A stretch of DNA of 64,000 bases from Dyadobacter bucti (GTDB taxonomy: Bacteria > Bacteroidota > Bacteroidia > Cytophagales > Spirosomataceae), in assembly GCF_005869225.1 (NCBI RefSeq), contig NZ_SWFP01000001.1, positions 496,001 to 560,000 of the forward strand. Direction: 5' to 3'. The notes beneath the pieces were generated by a model. That model saw only the letters and a list, made by a program, of their open reading frames with translations. It searched no databases and was not told the DNA's origin. Shown here piece by piece: positions 45,570-54,559 of this stretch (positions are counted from its first letter, which is position 1; each line of letters begins with the position of its first letter). The position numbers and the translations under genes are program-made.

Positions 45570-48500
45570 TTAAAAACCCAGGTTGATACCCAACGTAACG
45601 GACCGCGCCGTGGGAAAGAAACTGCCCCTGTCGGTATAGCCGCTTTCCGGATCAGGCCCTATCCATTTGGTGAAATTGTAAAGGTTCTTGGCACTCAGCA
45701 TCAGCCGCAGATTGGTCAGCTTTGCCTTGTTAATGATGTTTTTAGGCATGTCGTAAGTCAGGGACACGTCCTGTATCCGGATAAAATTCCGGCTGTAATA
45801 ATATCCGTGACCGTACGGGTTCGGGTAAACCATGGAGGGACGCGTATTGGATTTGTTCTCAACATTCCACCAGCCGGCATCGATCATATTCAGCGGCCTG
45901 TGCGGATAATTCCCCCCCGAAACACTGTAATCCACGGTGCTCAGGTTCGAGATCCAGCCTTGCATCGCATTGATAAAAACAGACATCGACAAATCTCCGT
46001 AACGGAAAGTATTGGTAACTCCCCAGCGGTATTTGGGTTGTGACGTCTGCCCGACAACCTGCCGGTCGTTGGCGTCAATTTTATTATCGCCGTTGAGGTC
46101 TTTCAGGCGCACATACCCGGGCCTGTAACCCACCGGAAGCTCATCCCCTTCCTGGTAGATCCCGTCAAAAACATAATCATAGGCCACATTCATCGATTGG
46201 CCGATAAACCATCTGTTCCCCAGGTCATCGTCTTCTTTGCCGTCGCCATTGGTGTCGGAATGGTAGAGATGAACGATCTTATTTTTGTTTCTTGAAAAAA
46301 CGATGTTGGTGCTCCACTCAAACTTTCCTTTTCTGAGATTGACGGTATTCAATGTGATTTCCAGCCCTTTGTTATTGGTGGCACCGAGATTGGTGAGTAC
46401 AAAATTATAACCCGTCATATCCGGCAACGATCTCTGCACGAGCAGATTACGCGTGTCCATATTGTAAAATTCCAGTGTACCGCCCAAACGCCCTTTGAAA
46501 AGATCAAAATCAACGGCGGCATTTCCAGTGTATGTCGTCTCCCATTTCAGGTTCGCATTGGCCATGTTCGACGGAAAAACACCCAGGGACGAAGTACCGC
46601 CATCCCCGTATACGTACCGGTTCGTGCCCGACAAGCTCAGCGACTGGTACGGATTGATCGCCTGGTTACCGACCGCCCCGTACGACAGCCTGAGTTTAAG
46701 ATTGTCAAGAAATGAAGCGTTTTTCAGGAATTTCTCTTCCGAAGCGATCCAGGCCAGCGCTACCGACGGGAAAGTTGCGTACTTGTTGTTGGATGCAAAA
46801 ACGGAGCTTCCGTCCCGGCGTACGGTCATCGTGACCAGATATTTATCCATCAGCCGGTAGTTCAGCCGGAGCATGGAAGAAACGCCGTCCAAGGCCTGTG
46901 CCGTTGAAGTATTGGTCAGGATTTCCCCCAGCCCCAGATTGTTCCAGCCCAGCGCATCGGATGAAAGTCTCGACGAATTGGCAGTCGTGGACTCGAATCC
47001 TGAGTGGTTCCTGCCGTAAAGCAAGGTCAGGTCGAATGCGTGATTGGCATTGATCTGCTTCGAATAGGTGACGATATTTTCCATCACCCAGTCAAAATCC
47101 TCGCGATTGGACTTGCTGGCAGTGGTGTTATTGATCAGCGGTTCATGTTTGTCCTGTCTCACAAAATTATAGTTATGCTGCCAGCGATAATTGGGCGAAT
47201 AGTTGAACCGGTAGCTTAATCCTTTAAGCATGGGGACGTCAATCATGGCATAAACATTGGCAAACAGGTTGTTATAAACTTCTTCATTTTTTGTAAAAAT
47301 AGCATCACGCATGGCATTGTACGGAATCTGGTCTTCCGCGATCACATACCAGGTCGGTTCGCCGTCGGGATAGTACCAGGTTCCATAAGGCGTGGCAGCA
47401 TACGCAGCGCCAAGGTCGGCTTCTCTTCCCGAAAGGTTTCTGCGGATGTAGGTTGAATTGAGCCCTACTGACAGCCACTTCGTCACTTTGTTTTCCACGT
47501 TTGCCCGCACAGCCAGCCTTTTCATATTATCATTGAAAATCAGCCCCTTTTCATCGGCCATAGAAGCGGATAAAAAATAATTGGTTACGTTCGTTTTGCC
47601 CGAAAGGCTCAGATCATAGGAATTGATCCTGCCCTGCTGACTGATCGCATCATAAGGATCGGTGGTCTTGCCGGCGTCGTAATTGACCAGCTCGGAGGTA
47701 GTAAGGTAATCCCTGATTTTTGCAGGGTCCGAGTCCAGTCCGGTCTGCTGACGGATGTCCAGCGTTTTTTGCTGGTACCTTTCCGGGGACAACAGTTTGG
47801 GCTTATAGCTCCAGTCCGACAAACCCGAAAAAGCATTGATCCGGATCGTCGGTTTGTCCGTTGAGCCCCTTTTCGAAGTGATCAAAATAACCCCGTTGGC
47901 CGCTCGTGAACCATATATGGCCGCCGAACTTGCGTCTTTCAGCACTTCCATGGATTCGATATCATTGGGGTTGAGATCTGCCAGGCTGCCATTGAAAAAT
48001 ATGCCGTCGACAACGATCAGCGGGTTATTTCCGCCATTGAGCGATCTCGGCCCGCGGATCAGGATGGTACCGTTCTGTCCCGGACGACCGTTGTCGGTAA
48101 ACTGAACCCCCGCCACCCGGCCGCGCAACGCCTGGGTTACGTTCGTATTGGGCAGGTTCTGGGTCTGCTTCATATCCACTTTCGATACCGAACCCGTCAC
48201 ATTCCGCCTCGACTGCGTTCCATAACCCACCACGACCACCTCTTCCAGGGCTTTTGTATCAGTCAGCATGGTCACATCCAGGCTGGTCAGGTTCCCAGCT
48301 GTAATTTCCTGAGGCAGATAACCCACAAATGAGAAGATCAGGATAACATTCTGATCAGAAAAACTGATGGTATACTTTCCCTGGGCATCGGAGATCGTAC
48401 CTTGCTGGGTACCTTTCAAAACGATACTGACGCCCGGCAAACCTTCGCCTTTTTCGTCCGTCACCTTTCCCGAAACGGTTTGTTCGTCAGCTTCGTCTGC

Positions 48501-48905
48501 TTCATAAGCGGCACCTGTGGGCGAAGGTTTCTCAACACGCGCTGATTCCGGGCTTAATATGATCTGCTGCCCTACCACCTCGTATTTGAGTTTTAAAGGT
48601 TTGGTTACCTTTTCGAGAATTTCGGACAGGGAGGCATTGGTGACTGCCAGTGAAATCTTGTGATCGGCGGGCAGCACCCGCGGCCGGTAGGCGAATTTAA
48701 TATCGGCCTGTTTCTCAATCTTGTTCAGTACTTTACGGATTTCCTGGTTTTCAACTTTCAGGCTTACTTTTCTGTTGAGGAGCTCCTGGGCCGAAACATT
48801 GTGCGCAAGCGATACACCTGTAAAAATCACGGCCAGAAAGGCTTGCAGAAGTGAGATTTTCATTAGGTGAAAAAGAAATGAGTTTAGAAATAGCTGTCTT
48901 TTCAT
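45570..48905 (-). CDS. SusC-family TonB-dependent transporter with STN domain
   Basis: About 1111 residues from the ATG at 48905; the frame opens further to a GTG at 48944, and a later ATG (MKISLLQAF) would also yield a signal peptide. STN domain from NRKVSLKVENQEIRKVLNKI to KYEVVGQQIILSP, regulatory-like domain (VSGKVTDEKGEGLPGVSIVL), plug (LEEVVVVGYGTQSRRNVTGS; IRGPRSLNGGNNPLIVVDGI; MEVLKDASSAAIYGSRAANG) and barrel ending in VTLGINLGF. An ECF sigma/FecR pair upstream should regulate it. Confidence 0.95.
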   Translation of the reverse strand: MKRQLFLNSFLFHLMKISLLQAFLAVIFTGVSLAHNVSAQELLNRKVSLKVENQEIRKVLNKIEKQADIKFAYRPRVLPADHKISLAVTNASLSEILEKVTKPLKLKYEVVGQQIILSPESARVEKPSPTGAAYEADEADEQTVSGKVTDEKGEGLPGVSIVLKGTQQGTISDAQGKYTISFSDQNVILIFSFVGYLPQEITAGNLTSLDVTMLTDTKALEEVVVVGYGTQSRRNVTGSVSKVDMKQTQNLPNTNVTQALRGRVAGVQFTDNGRPGQNGTILIRGPRSLNGGNNPLIVVDGIFFNGSLADLNPNDIESMEVLKDASSAAIYGSRAANGVILITSKRGSTDKPTIRINAFSGLSDWSYKPKLLSPERYQQKTLDIRQQTGLDSDPAKIRDYLTTSELVNYDAGKTTDPYDAISQQGRINSYDLSLSGKTNVTNYFLSASMADEKGLIFNDNMKRLAVRANVENKVTKWLSVGLNSTYIRRNLSGREADLGAAYAATPYGTWYYPDGEPTWYVIAEDQIPYNAMRDAIFTKNEEVYNNLFANVYAMIDVPMLKGLSYRFNYSPNYRWQHNYNFVRQDKHEPLINNTTASKSNREDFDWVMENIVTYSKQINANHAFDLTLLYGRNHSGFESTTANSSRLSSDALGWNNLGLGEILTNTSTAQALDGVSSMLRLNYRLMDKYLVTMTVRRDGSSVFASNNKYATFPSVALAWIASEEKFLKNASFLDNLKLRLSYGAVGNQAINPYQSLSLSGTNRYVYGDGGTSSLGVFPSNMANANLKWETTYTGNAAVDFDLFKGRLGGTLEFYNMDTRNLLVQRSLPDMTGYNFVLTNLGATNNKGLEITLNTVNLRKGKFEWSTNIVFSRNKNKIVHLYHSDTNGDGKEDDDLGNRWFIGQSMNVAYDYVFDGIYQEGDELPVGYRPGYVRLKDLNGDNKIDANDRQVVGQTSQPKYRWGVTNTFRYGDLSMSVFINAMQGWISNLSTVDYSVSGGNYPHRPLNMIDAGWWNVENKSNTRPSMVYPNPYGHGYYYSRNFIRIQDVSLTYDMPKNIINKAKLTNLRLMLSAKNLYNFTKWIGPDPESGYTDRGSFFPTARSVTLGINLGF

Positions 48906-49005
48906 TAGATTCAAATGTTTTTGTGAATTTTTGAGCAAAAACACCTCCCTTCACGTCAGGAAACTGACGCCGTGCATTGAACCGTACATGACTGGAGGAA
49001 ACCGT

Positions 49006-49044
49006 GCATCGGTAGTGCTGAGAACACTACTGATGCTTTTTTTT
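49006..49044 (+). terminator. Stem-loop with T8 tail on the plus strand, antisense to the SusC leader
   Basis: GCATCGGTAGTG and CACTACTGATGC pair over 12 positions (one wobble) around a 7-base loop and are followed on the plus strand by eight T residues. The genes on both sides run on the minus strand, so the canonical terminator direction would stop antisense transcripts. A second small hairpin, CGTCAG-GAAA-CTGACG, lies at 48954-48969. On the sense strand both could fold in the SusC mRNA leader. Confidence 0.6.
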
Positions 49045-49108
49045 AAGTAGAAATCAGCGTTTTACATAGGCAGTGGTTTTTGAGTTGCTATTAAAAAAAT
49101 CAGAGATT

Positions 49109-50185
49109 TCAGCAGCCTTTGCTGTAAATGATAACCTGGGCATCAATCAATTTATAACTGACTTCCAGCACCTTACAAATCACTTCCAGTTTCTGAAAAA
49201 GATCTTCGTCGCTCAGGTCGATGGTCAGCGTACAGTTTTTCATTAGCTCTTCGTCAAAAACAACATCAATCCCGTACACTTTCTCGAGGGTAGCAAAAAC
49301 CTTTTCGGCGGACGCATCTTCAAAAACGAAGGAAGGAAGATTGTCTTTTTCAACCAGAACAGTCGGCTTTTCAACCAGGGTTTTGGTCAGGCTTTTAATG
49401 TCTCTCTGAAAAACAGCCTTTTGGTTAGGCGTCAGTACCACACCCCTGGCTTCGGGGTCCTGGGTGCGGGTTTCGTTCGAAGAATATACCGACACCCTTC
49501 CTGTTCGTACGGCCACGGTCACATCCGGGTCGGCATCATGCGCCTGTACCCTGAAACTGGTACCCAAAACCTTTGTAACCAGACCATTGGTATATACAAA
49601 AAAAGGTTTGGAAGGATTTTTACGAATGTCAAAAAAAGCGGCCCCATTGAGATACACCTCCCGCTGGTTACCCTTGAATTCACGGGCATACCTGACCCGG
49701 CTGGACTTTTCGAGTGCAATTTTGCTACCATCGGGCAAGCTGATCTGCATCGTTTCCATAGCATCGTTGACTTGCTCCACCCATGCCGACTGGTTCAGGT
49801 GGTTACCCGTCGCCACATCATCCCGCTGCCCGGACCGGCTGTGCCATAGCCAGGCAATTCCAAGTAAAAGCAGCATTGAAGCCGCCGCCTGCCACACAAA
49901 ATGTTTTTTTGAACTAACAAAAAACCTCCCTCTTCCATCCTTCCGCACCGATCCTTCAATCCTAGACCATACCCTGGCCACCTGCGCTTCGTCCGCTTTT
50001 ACAACATTGATCTGATACAATGCTTCCACCAGCGTTTTTCCTTCCTCAACCTGGTAGTACTTCTCAGGATAGTCCCTCAGAAACTCTTGCCAGAAAGCAT
50101 CCGATTCTTGATCGGGCGAGCAGACCCATTCCTTAAAATAGTCGTCTGCCGCAAAGTCTTCCGCCCTGAATTGATAATAGTTCAT
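49109..50185 (-). CDS. FecR-family anti-sigma factor
   Basis: 358 residues. N-terminal sigma-contact region (MNYYQFRAEDFAADDYFKEW), membrane segment near 90-106 (AASMLLLLGIAWLWHSRS), FecR core (ISLPDGSKIALEKSSRVRYA; KPFFVYTNGLVTKVLGTSFR) and DUF4974-like C-terminus (FEDASAEKVFATLEKVYGID). It lies 14 bp after the sigma gene and 203 bp before the SusC start, a spacer that holds two hairpins. Confidence 0.93.
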   Translation of the reverse strand: MNYYQFRAEDFAADDYFKEWVCSPDQESDAFWQEFLRDYPEKYYQVEEGKTLVEALYQINVVKADEAQVARVWSRIEGSVRKDGRGRFFVSSKKHFVWQAAASMLLLLGIAWLWHSRSGQRDDVATGNHLNQSAWVEQVNDAMETMQISLPDGSKIALEKSSRVRYAREFKGNQREVYLNGAAFFDIRKNPSKPFFVYTNGLVTKVLGTSFRVQAHDADPDVTVAVRTGRVSVYSSNETRTQDPEARGVVLTPNQKAVFQRDIKSLTKTLVEKPTVLVEKDNLPSFVFEDASAEKVFATLEKVYGIDVVFDEELMKNCTLTIDLSDEDLFQKLEVICKVLEVSYKLIDAQVIIYSKGC

Positions 50186-50199
50186 ACCCTGTCAATATT

Positions 50200-50769
50200 T
50201 TATAAAAATCTGAAAATCAACAGCACGCCAAGTATACGCACGGCCTCCCGCAGGGTTTTCAGCCCTGAATAAATGAATTTGCAAGCCGACTGGTAGTTAA
50301 CCCCCATGATCTGCGCGATTTCTTCATTGTTGAAATGCAGATAAAACCGGAGGTTCAGAGCCTGCTGCTGGCGCGGACTGAGCAGATCGTAACTGCTGCG
50401 CAGTTGCCTTAGCAGCTTTTCTTTTTCTTCTGTTTCAATAAGATGGCTTTCAATGAGGAACTCGTCCGCATTCCCCCAGGCATTATGGATGTCCGTTGAA
50501 TTGTAAAAAAGGTCTTTACGCTGGCTGTGATTGATCTTATTTCGGAGCGAACGAAATAGGTAAAACTTGATCGAGTCGGTCTCGCTCAGATTTTTACGTT
50601 GCTGCCACAGCTCAATGAAAAGGTCGTGGATACTATCTTCAATGAGCTGGGTGTTGCCGCTCACCTTGCAGCCGTAACTCAGCAAATCCCTGACATACAG
50701 CTGATAAATCCGCTGAAAAGCTTTCTGGTCACCTCCGCGAAATTCATTCCAAAGTTCAGTATCCAACAT
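50200..50769 (-). CDS. ECF RNA polymerase sigma factor
   Basis: 189 residues. Region 2 (FQRIYQLYVRDLLSYGCKVS, SIHDLFIELWQQRKNLSETD) and region 4 (LSPRQQQALNLRFYLHFNNE, IAQIMGVNYQSACKFIYSGL) are clear. This is a PUL-type ECF factor cotranscribed with its FecR partner, placed to activate the SusC-SusD-BNR genes. Confidence 0.93.
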   Translation of the reverse strand: MLDTELWNEFRGGDQKAFQRIYQLYVRDLLSYGCKVSGNTQLIEDSIHDLFIELWQQRKNLSETDSIKFYLFRSLRNKINHSQRKDLFYNSTDIHNAWGNADEFLIESHLIETEEKEKLLRQLRSSYDLLSPRQQQALNLRFYLHFNNEEIAQIMGVNYQSACKFIYSGLKTLREAVRILGVLLIFRFL

Positions 50770-51259
50770 AGTTGCGACTCCTATACTGCCATTATTTACC
50801 AGGATCTTCGATACAATCCTGTCTGTTACAAAGAAGCCAGCCCCGATTTTTACCGAAAAAACAGCCCCTTTATTACTAATGAGACAATCAGTCTATTTTA
50901 ATCCTATTTTTTCTAAAAATTTTTTTAAAAGGGAACGAAGGAAGAAAAGAGGATGGGAAAAGGGAGGAATGGGATGAAAGGGAACAGGTAAAGTAAAACA
51001 AATCCCTCACCAGAGCCCGAAGGGATCAAATACCTAAACCCCGAGGCATCGCCCGGGGCCGAGGAGCGAGGTATATGCCAAGAAGGGAAAAAAGGAGGAA
51101 GCAAGAAAGAGAAGAAATTAAGGAAGGACGAAAAGGCAAACTGCAAGAGCAAAGCTCCAAAACAAGGCTGGCCCCGGGCTCCGCTCGTCACCCCTATCCC
51201 CCGAGGCGTACCCGGAACAAGAACAAAATCCTATATATTGTAGACAAAATTGAACCTCC
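50770..51259. other. Divergent spacer with purine-rich tract and GC-rich inverted repeats
   Basis: 490 bp between the sigma gene (minus) and the metalloprotease-like gene (plus). The section at about 50930-51130 is strongly purine-biased on the plus strand. GCCCGGGGCC (51051-51060) and GGCCCCGGGC (51170-51179) are an exact inverted pair, and 51039-51058 can fold by itself (CCCCG-GGC/GCC-CGGGG with one bulge). Open frames here are low-complexity and are not called as genes. Promoters for both flanking genes should lie within it. Confidence 0.6.
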
Positions 51260-52168
51260 GTGAAAAAAGCCCTCATAATTCTATGGTTATCAGCGGGCCT
51301 CTGGCTGGTATCGAGCTATGCTCAGTATACTTACGCACAGCTCCCATTCCCCGAATCCCCCGCAAATGCGAAATTCGTCACTACTGACGTTTCCAATTTC
51401 TGGAAGGCTTTTGATGCTTTCAAAAAAGGCTATAAAGGAAATCCCTTCGCCGACCTTTATATCAATATCGGCAGCCCGGGACTTCAGGATTTTATCCCCG
51501 ACCGCATTTTGCATGCCGATTCGCTTTTAAATATTATCAAAAAAAGGACGGCCAGCTATGCCGGTATGCGGAGAAATACTGAGCACATACTCGACAAAGA
51601 AAAACAGACCCGAGCCACTTTTGACACGCTTGAAAAGTGGTACCCCAAAGCGGTTTTCCCGCCAGTTTATTTTGTAATAGGCCGTTTTAATTCGGCCGGA
51701 ACATCCAGCAAAAACGGTCTGATCATCGGGGCAGAAAGAGTATTGAGTGAAAACGTCCCTTCTATTGTCGCGCACGAACTGGTTCATTTTCAACAGAATA
51801 TCCCCTTCAAATATGAAATTTTACTCGAAGCGTGTATCATGGAAGGCAGTGCCGATTTTATAGGTGAGCTGATCTCGGGAAACCATACGAACAAGATCGC
51901 TTTTCAGTACGGAAATGCGCATGAGAAGGAACTCTGGAAGGAATTCAAGACCAAAATGAATACCATGGACTATACTGACTGGCTGTACGGTGCGCTGAGC
52001 GGCAAGGACAAACGTCCGAATGACCTGGGCTACTGGATCGGTTACCAGATCACGAAAGCATATTTTAACAAAGCAGCGGACAAGAAAAAGGCAGTCGCCG
52101 ATATTCTGAACATCAGCGACTGCCGGGATTTCCTGGCCAAAAGCGGTTATGCGGAAAAATTCAAATAA
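51260..52168 (+). CDS. Putative secreted zinc metalloprotease (DUF2268-like)
   Basis: 302 residues from a GTG start directly followed by a signal peptide (KKALIILWLSAGLWLV, cleavage near TYAQ). The segment VPSIVAHELVHFQQN has HExxH at 172-176, and EGSADFIGELISG from Glu195 fits a gluzincin-type third zinc ligand, as in DUF2268 and related Bacteroidota proteins. The LYINIGSPGLQDFIPDRIL portion resembles the GldB-like fold sometimes seen in this group. Its physiological substrate is unknown. It stands alone on the plus strand beside a decayed receptor gene. Confidence 0.8.
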   Translation: MKKALIILWLSAGLWLVSSYAQYTYAQLPFPESPANAKFVTTDVSNFWKAFDAFKKGYKGNPFADLYINIGSPGLQDFIPDRILHADSLLNIIKKRTASYAGMRRNTEHILDKEKQTRATFDTLEKWYPKAVFPPVYFVIGRFNSAGTSSKNGLIIGAERVLSENVPSIVAHELVHFQQNIPFKYEILLEACIMEGSADFIGELISGNHTNKIAFQYGNAHEKELWKEFKTKMNTMDYTDWLYGALSGKDKRPNDLGYWIGYQITKAYFNKAADKKKAVADILNISDCRDFLAKSGYAEKFK

Positions 52169-52180
52169 GGGAAATCCTGA

Positions 52181-52340
52181 TTAAAACTTATAAGCAAAAC
52201 TTGCCGCCACATTTCTTGGTTTCTGTGGGTTCACTGACCAATATCCAATGTAATATTCTTCGTTACTCAGGTTGTTGACATTGAAGGTAATCCGGTAATG
52301 TTCCGAATTATAAAAATACTTCCGTTGAGCAAAGTATAGC
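52181..52340 (-). pseudogene. C-terminal remnant of a TonB-dependent siderophore-type receptor
   Basis: The last 40-50 codons of this frame read FNVNNLSNEEYYIGYWSVNP then QKPRNVAASFAYKF, which is the terminal beta-strand signature of FhuA/siderophore-type TonB receptors (NNL motif and final aromatic residue). Nothing upstream supports the remainder of the roughly 700-residue protein; the preceding codons to 52468 do not resemble a barrel. It appears to be the decayed end of a deleted gene. It converges with the metalloprotease gene 12 bp away. Confidence 0.7.
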
Positions 52341-52515
52341 TTGGCAGGAAAACCGGCTGCCGTCCGGATCAGTAACCTGCCGAGGTGCGCCGTTGATGAA
52401 TGCATTCCTCTAATTGGCAAAAACCGATACCTTATCCGCAGCAGGCTGGTAGCATCTGTCCCTGCCAAACCTGCTCGTCGAAAAATTACGCTAAACCGCT
52501 CGTTTATTCCACAAT

Positions 52516-52743
52516 TTAAAGAATGATCATAATATCCGGATTCGGCTTATCCCGCTCCTCGGTATATTCCCAATTTCCAACCTGGTCTTCGGGATACACA
52601 TACTGATCTTCGAGAAGCGCCTCGTCGGCTACCTGCTCCACAAATCCGTTCAGATCCCGGACGTAAATGCCCGTACGTTCAACACCTTCGAAATCCGTAA
52701 AGCGAACCCTTGAATGGTCAGATGGACTGTTTTTCGTTTCCAT
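52516..52743 (-). CDS. Small acidic hypothetical protein
   Basis: 75 residues with a composition typical of a real small protein: SRVRFTDFEGVERTGIYVRD, then LNGFVEQVADEALLEDQYVY and PEDQVGNWEYTEE. No signal peptide or membrane segment. I do not recognise a family. It lies 51 bp after the SDR gene on the same strand, so it may be the last gene of the catabolic operon or a separate gene. Confidence 0.6.
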   Translation of the reverse strand: METKNSPSDHSRVRFTDFEGVERTGIYVRDLNGFVEQVADEALLEDQYVYPEDQVGNWEYTEERDKPNPDIMIIL

Positions 52744-52794
52744 GGTTTTAATGATAATGGTCCTTTCGGATTGTTTAAAAATTCGGTGCCAACG

Positions 52795-53586
52795 TCACCA
52801 GCTCGTCCAGCCACCGTCCACGAGGAGGTTTTGACCGGTAATAAAAGCAGAGGCATCGGAAGCCATAAAAACCACCGGCCCCTTGATATCGTCATCGTCA
52901 GCAAAACGGCCTAATGGAGTCAGACGCTTGTAATTTTCTACAAATTCCTCTTTTCCCACCAGCTGCGCTACCCCGGGGCCATATCCGCCAGGACTGATGC
53001 AATTTGCACGGATATTGTATTTCCCGTAATAATTGGCAAGCCATTTCGTAAATCCGACCATTCCCCACTTATCATAGGTATAGTTTACCGGACTCGTCAT
53101 GCCAGTGCTGCCGTACACCGGAAAGTTGGGCCCCACCGCCCCTTGAATCGAACCGATATTGATGATATTTCCCGAACCCTGTTCACGCATGACACCGATC
53201 ACAGACCGGGTGATCAGTATCAGACCCGTGGAATTGACGCTCTGCGCCCGCTCCCAGCTTTCCTTTTCAATATTCTCAAGGTCGCTGAAACCTTCACGCG
53301 AAACCGCATTGTTTACGAGGATGTCAATTCTGCCAAAACGTTCTTTTACCAGCTGCACAAAAGAAATGATCGAATTTTCATCTTCCAGATCGAGCCCCAT
53401 ACCTTCGGCCAGGAAACCTTTTTCACGGATCGTGCCGGCAAACTGTTCACATTTTCCTGCGTCGCGGGATGCTATCACTACCTGTGCGCCTGCTTCTGCA
53501 AGGGCAGTTGAAATGGGTGCGCCGAAAAAACCGGAGCCACCGGTAACGATCGCTATTTTATTTTTCAGGCTAAATAGATTTTTCAT
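52795..53586 (-). CDS. Short-chain dehydrogenase/reductase (SDR)
   Basis: 263 residues, the classical SDR length. Cofactor motif TGGSGFFG near residue 15, NNAVS, catalytic Ser in NIGSIQGAVGPNFPVYGS, and a Tyr-x3-Lys pair in NYTYDKWGMVGFTKWLANYY. The C-terminus ends with the usual ITGQNLLVDGGW. It oxidises or reduces an alcohol/carbonyl of a small metabolite with NAD(P). As the last enzyme gene of a catabolic operon with mutarotase, lactonase and aldolase, it may act as an aldose or polyol dehydrogenase; the substrate is inferred only from context. Confidence 0.93.
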   Translation of the reverse strand: MKNLFSLKNKIAIVTGGSGFFGAPISTALAEAGAQVVIASRDAGKCEQFAGTIREKGFLAEGMGLDLEDENSIISFVQLVKERFGRIDILVNNAVSREGFSDLENIEKESWERAQSVNSTGLILITRSVIGVMREQGSGNIINIGSIQGAVGPNFPVYGSTGMTSPVNYTYDKWGMVGFTKWLANYYGKYNIRANCISPGGYGPGVAQLVGKEEFVENYKRLTPLGRFADDDDIKGPVVFMASDASAFITGQNLLVDGGWTSW

Positions 53587-53596
53587 GTCAGATAAA

Positions 53597-54532
53597 TTAA
53601 AGTTTCCACAAACCGGGTGTAATCACCTCTTCTTCCACTTGTAGAAAAGCCTCTGCAATCCCGGCCGATATTTCCCGGGGTATGGCTGGCCCGTTGATCA
53701 GGTCAACATTTTCACTGATCTGCTGCCGGTTTACCGCTCCCACAACGATACTATCCACCGCCGGAAGGTCCCGCACAAAAGAAAAAGCCAGCTGCGCCAC
53801 GGACATTTCGGCCTGTCCGGCCAAGTCTATGAGCTTTTTGAGATGTTTTTTTGCGTTTTGCAAATTACCTGTCAGGTGTTCCGGTTGCATGAAAAACAGG
53901 CCTTGTAAAAACACACTGCGGACAAAAACGAGTTTTCCCTGCGCATGCAATTGGTCAAGATTTCCACTACGGATCAGCCTCTGATCGAAAATATTCAAAG
54001 GGACTTGTGTAGCTTCCACATCCGGTTCTTCCAGGAAGTAAGGGATATCCTCGGGAAAGTAGGCCGAAACGCCACCGATATCGATCAGGCCTTCCGATTT
54101 GAGCCGTCGTAATATTTCCGGTAAAATTTGCATCACCTCATGCATCGGCTCCGCGCCTTTGTGCAGCAGACAGACCGGCAGACGGGAAATTTTCAGCGTT
54201 TCAAGAGACGTTTTCACGCTGGCCAGGACTTCTCGCCAGGCACGTTCCTGATCCATCATGTTTTCGGCGCTTATCTTGAACTTCGATACAATGTGAGACA
54301 GGCCGGAGTCATGCTTCTCTGAATAACTGCCCAACACGTTTTCCGAATATCCATACGTCCGGGCGGTGTCAAAAGTATTGATCCCCACTTCCCCTGCATA
54401 TGCCAGCATTTCCCTGGCTTCTTCGGGGGCCGGGATTCCGGTCTGGTTGGACACACCGTAGGGCAGGCCGAGCTGTGCAGTTCCCAGCGTCAATGCTGAA
54501 AACTGATATGCGTGATACGCAGTATATTTCAT
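53597..54532 (-). CDS. Aldo/keto reductase
   Basis: 311 residues of the AKR TIM-barrel family. Catalytic tetrad candidates are visible: Asp in NTFDTARTYG, Tyr in YGYSENVLGSY, Lys in HIVSKFKIS and His in VCLLHKGAEP. C-terminal SIVVGAVNRQQISENVDLIN binds the NADP phosphate region. Related enzymes act as D-threo-aldose (L-fucose-type) dehydrogenases or inosose reductases. It lies 10 bp ahead of the SDR gene and 27 bp after the mutarotase gene, so aldose oxidation or reduction in the same pathway is plausible. Confidence 0.92.
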   Translation of the reverse strand: MKYTAYHAYQFSALTLGTAQLGLPYGVSNQTGIPAPEEAREMLAYAGEVGINTFDTARTYGYSENVLGSYSEKHDSGLSHIVSKFKISAENMMDQERAWREVLASVKTSLETLKISRLPVCLLHKGAEPMHEVMQILPEILRRLKSEGLIDIGGVSAYFPEDIPYFLEEPDVEATQVPLNIFDQRLIRSGNLDQLHAQGKLVFVRSVFLQGLFFMQPEHLTGNLQNAKKHLKKLIDLAGQAEMSVAQLAFSFVRDLPAVDSIVVGAVNRQQISENVDLINGPAIPREISAGIAEAFLQVEEEVITPGLWKL

Positions 54533-54559
54533 TGATTTTTAAAGAATCAGATTACGATT

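Noticed and set aside
13817..50769. Possibility that the four SusCD systems are recent duplicates
   Set aside because: Protein sequences differ widely in length and motif detail, and no long DNA identity between them was noticed.
50925..51263. Small frames on both strands of the purine tract
   Set aside because: Low-complexity residues (runs of Phe/Pro/Ser or Arg/Lys/Glu) that follow from base bias; no start signal or family.
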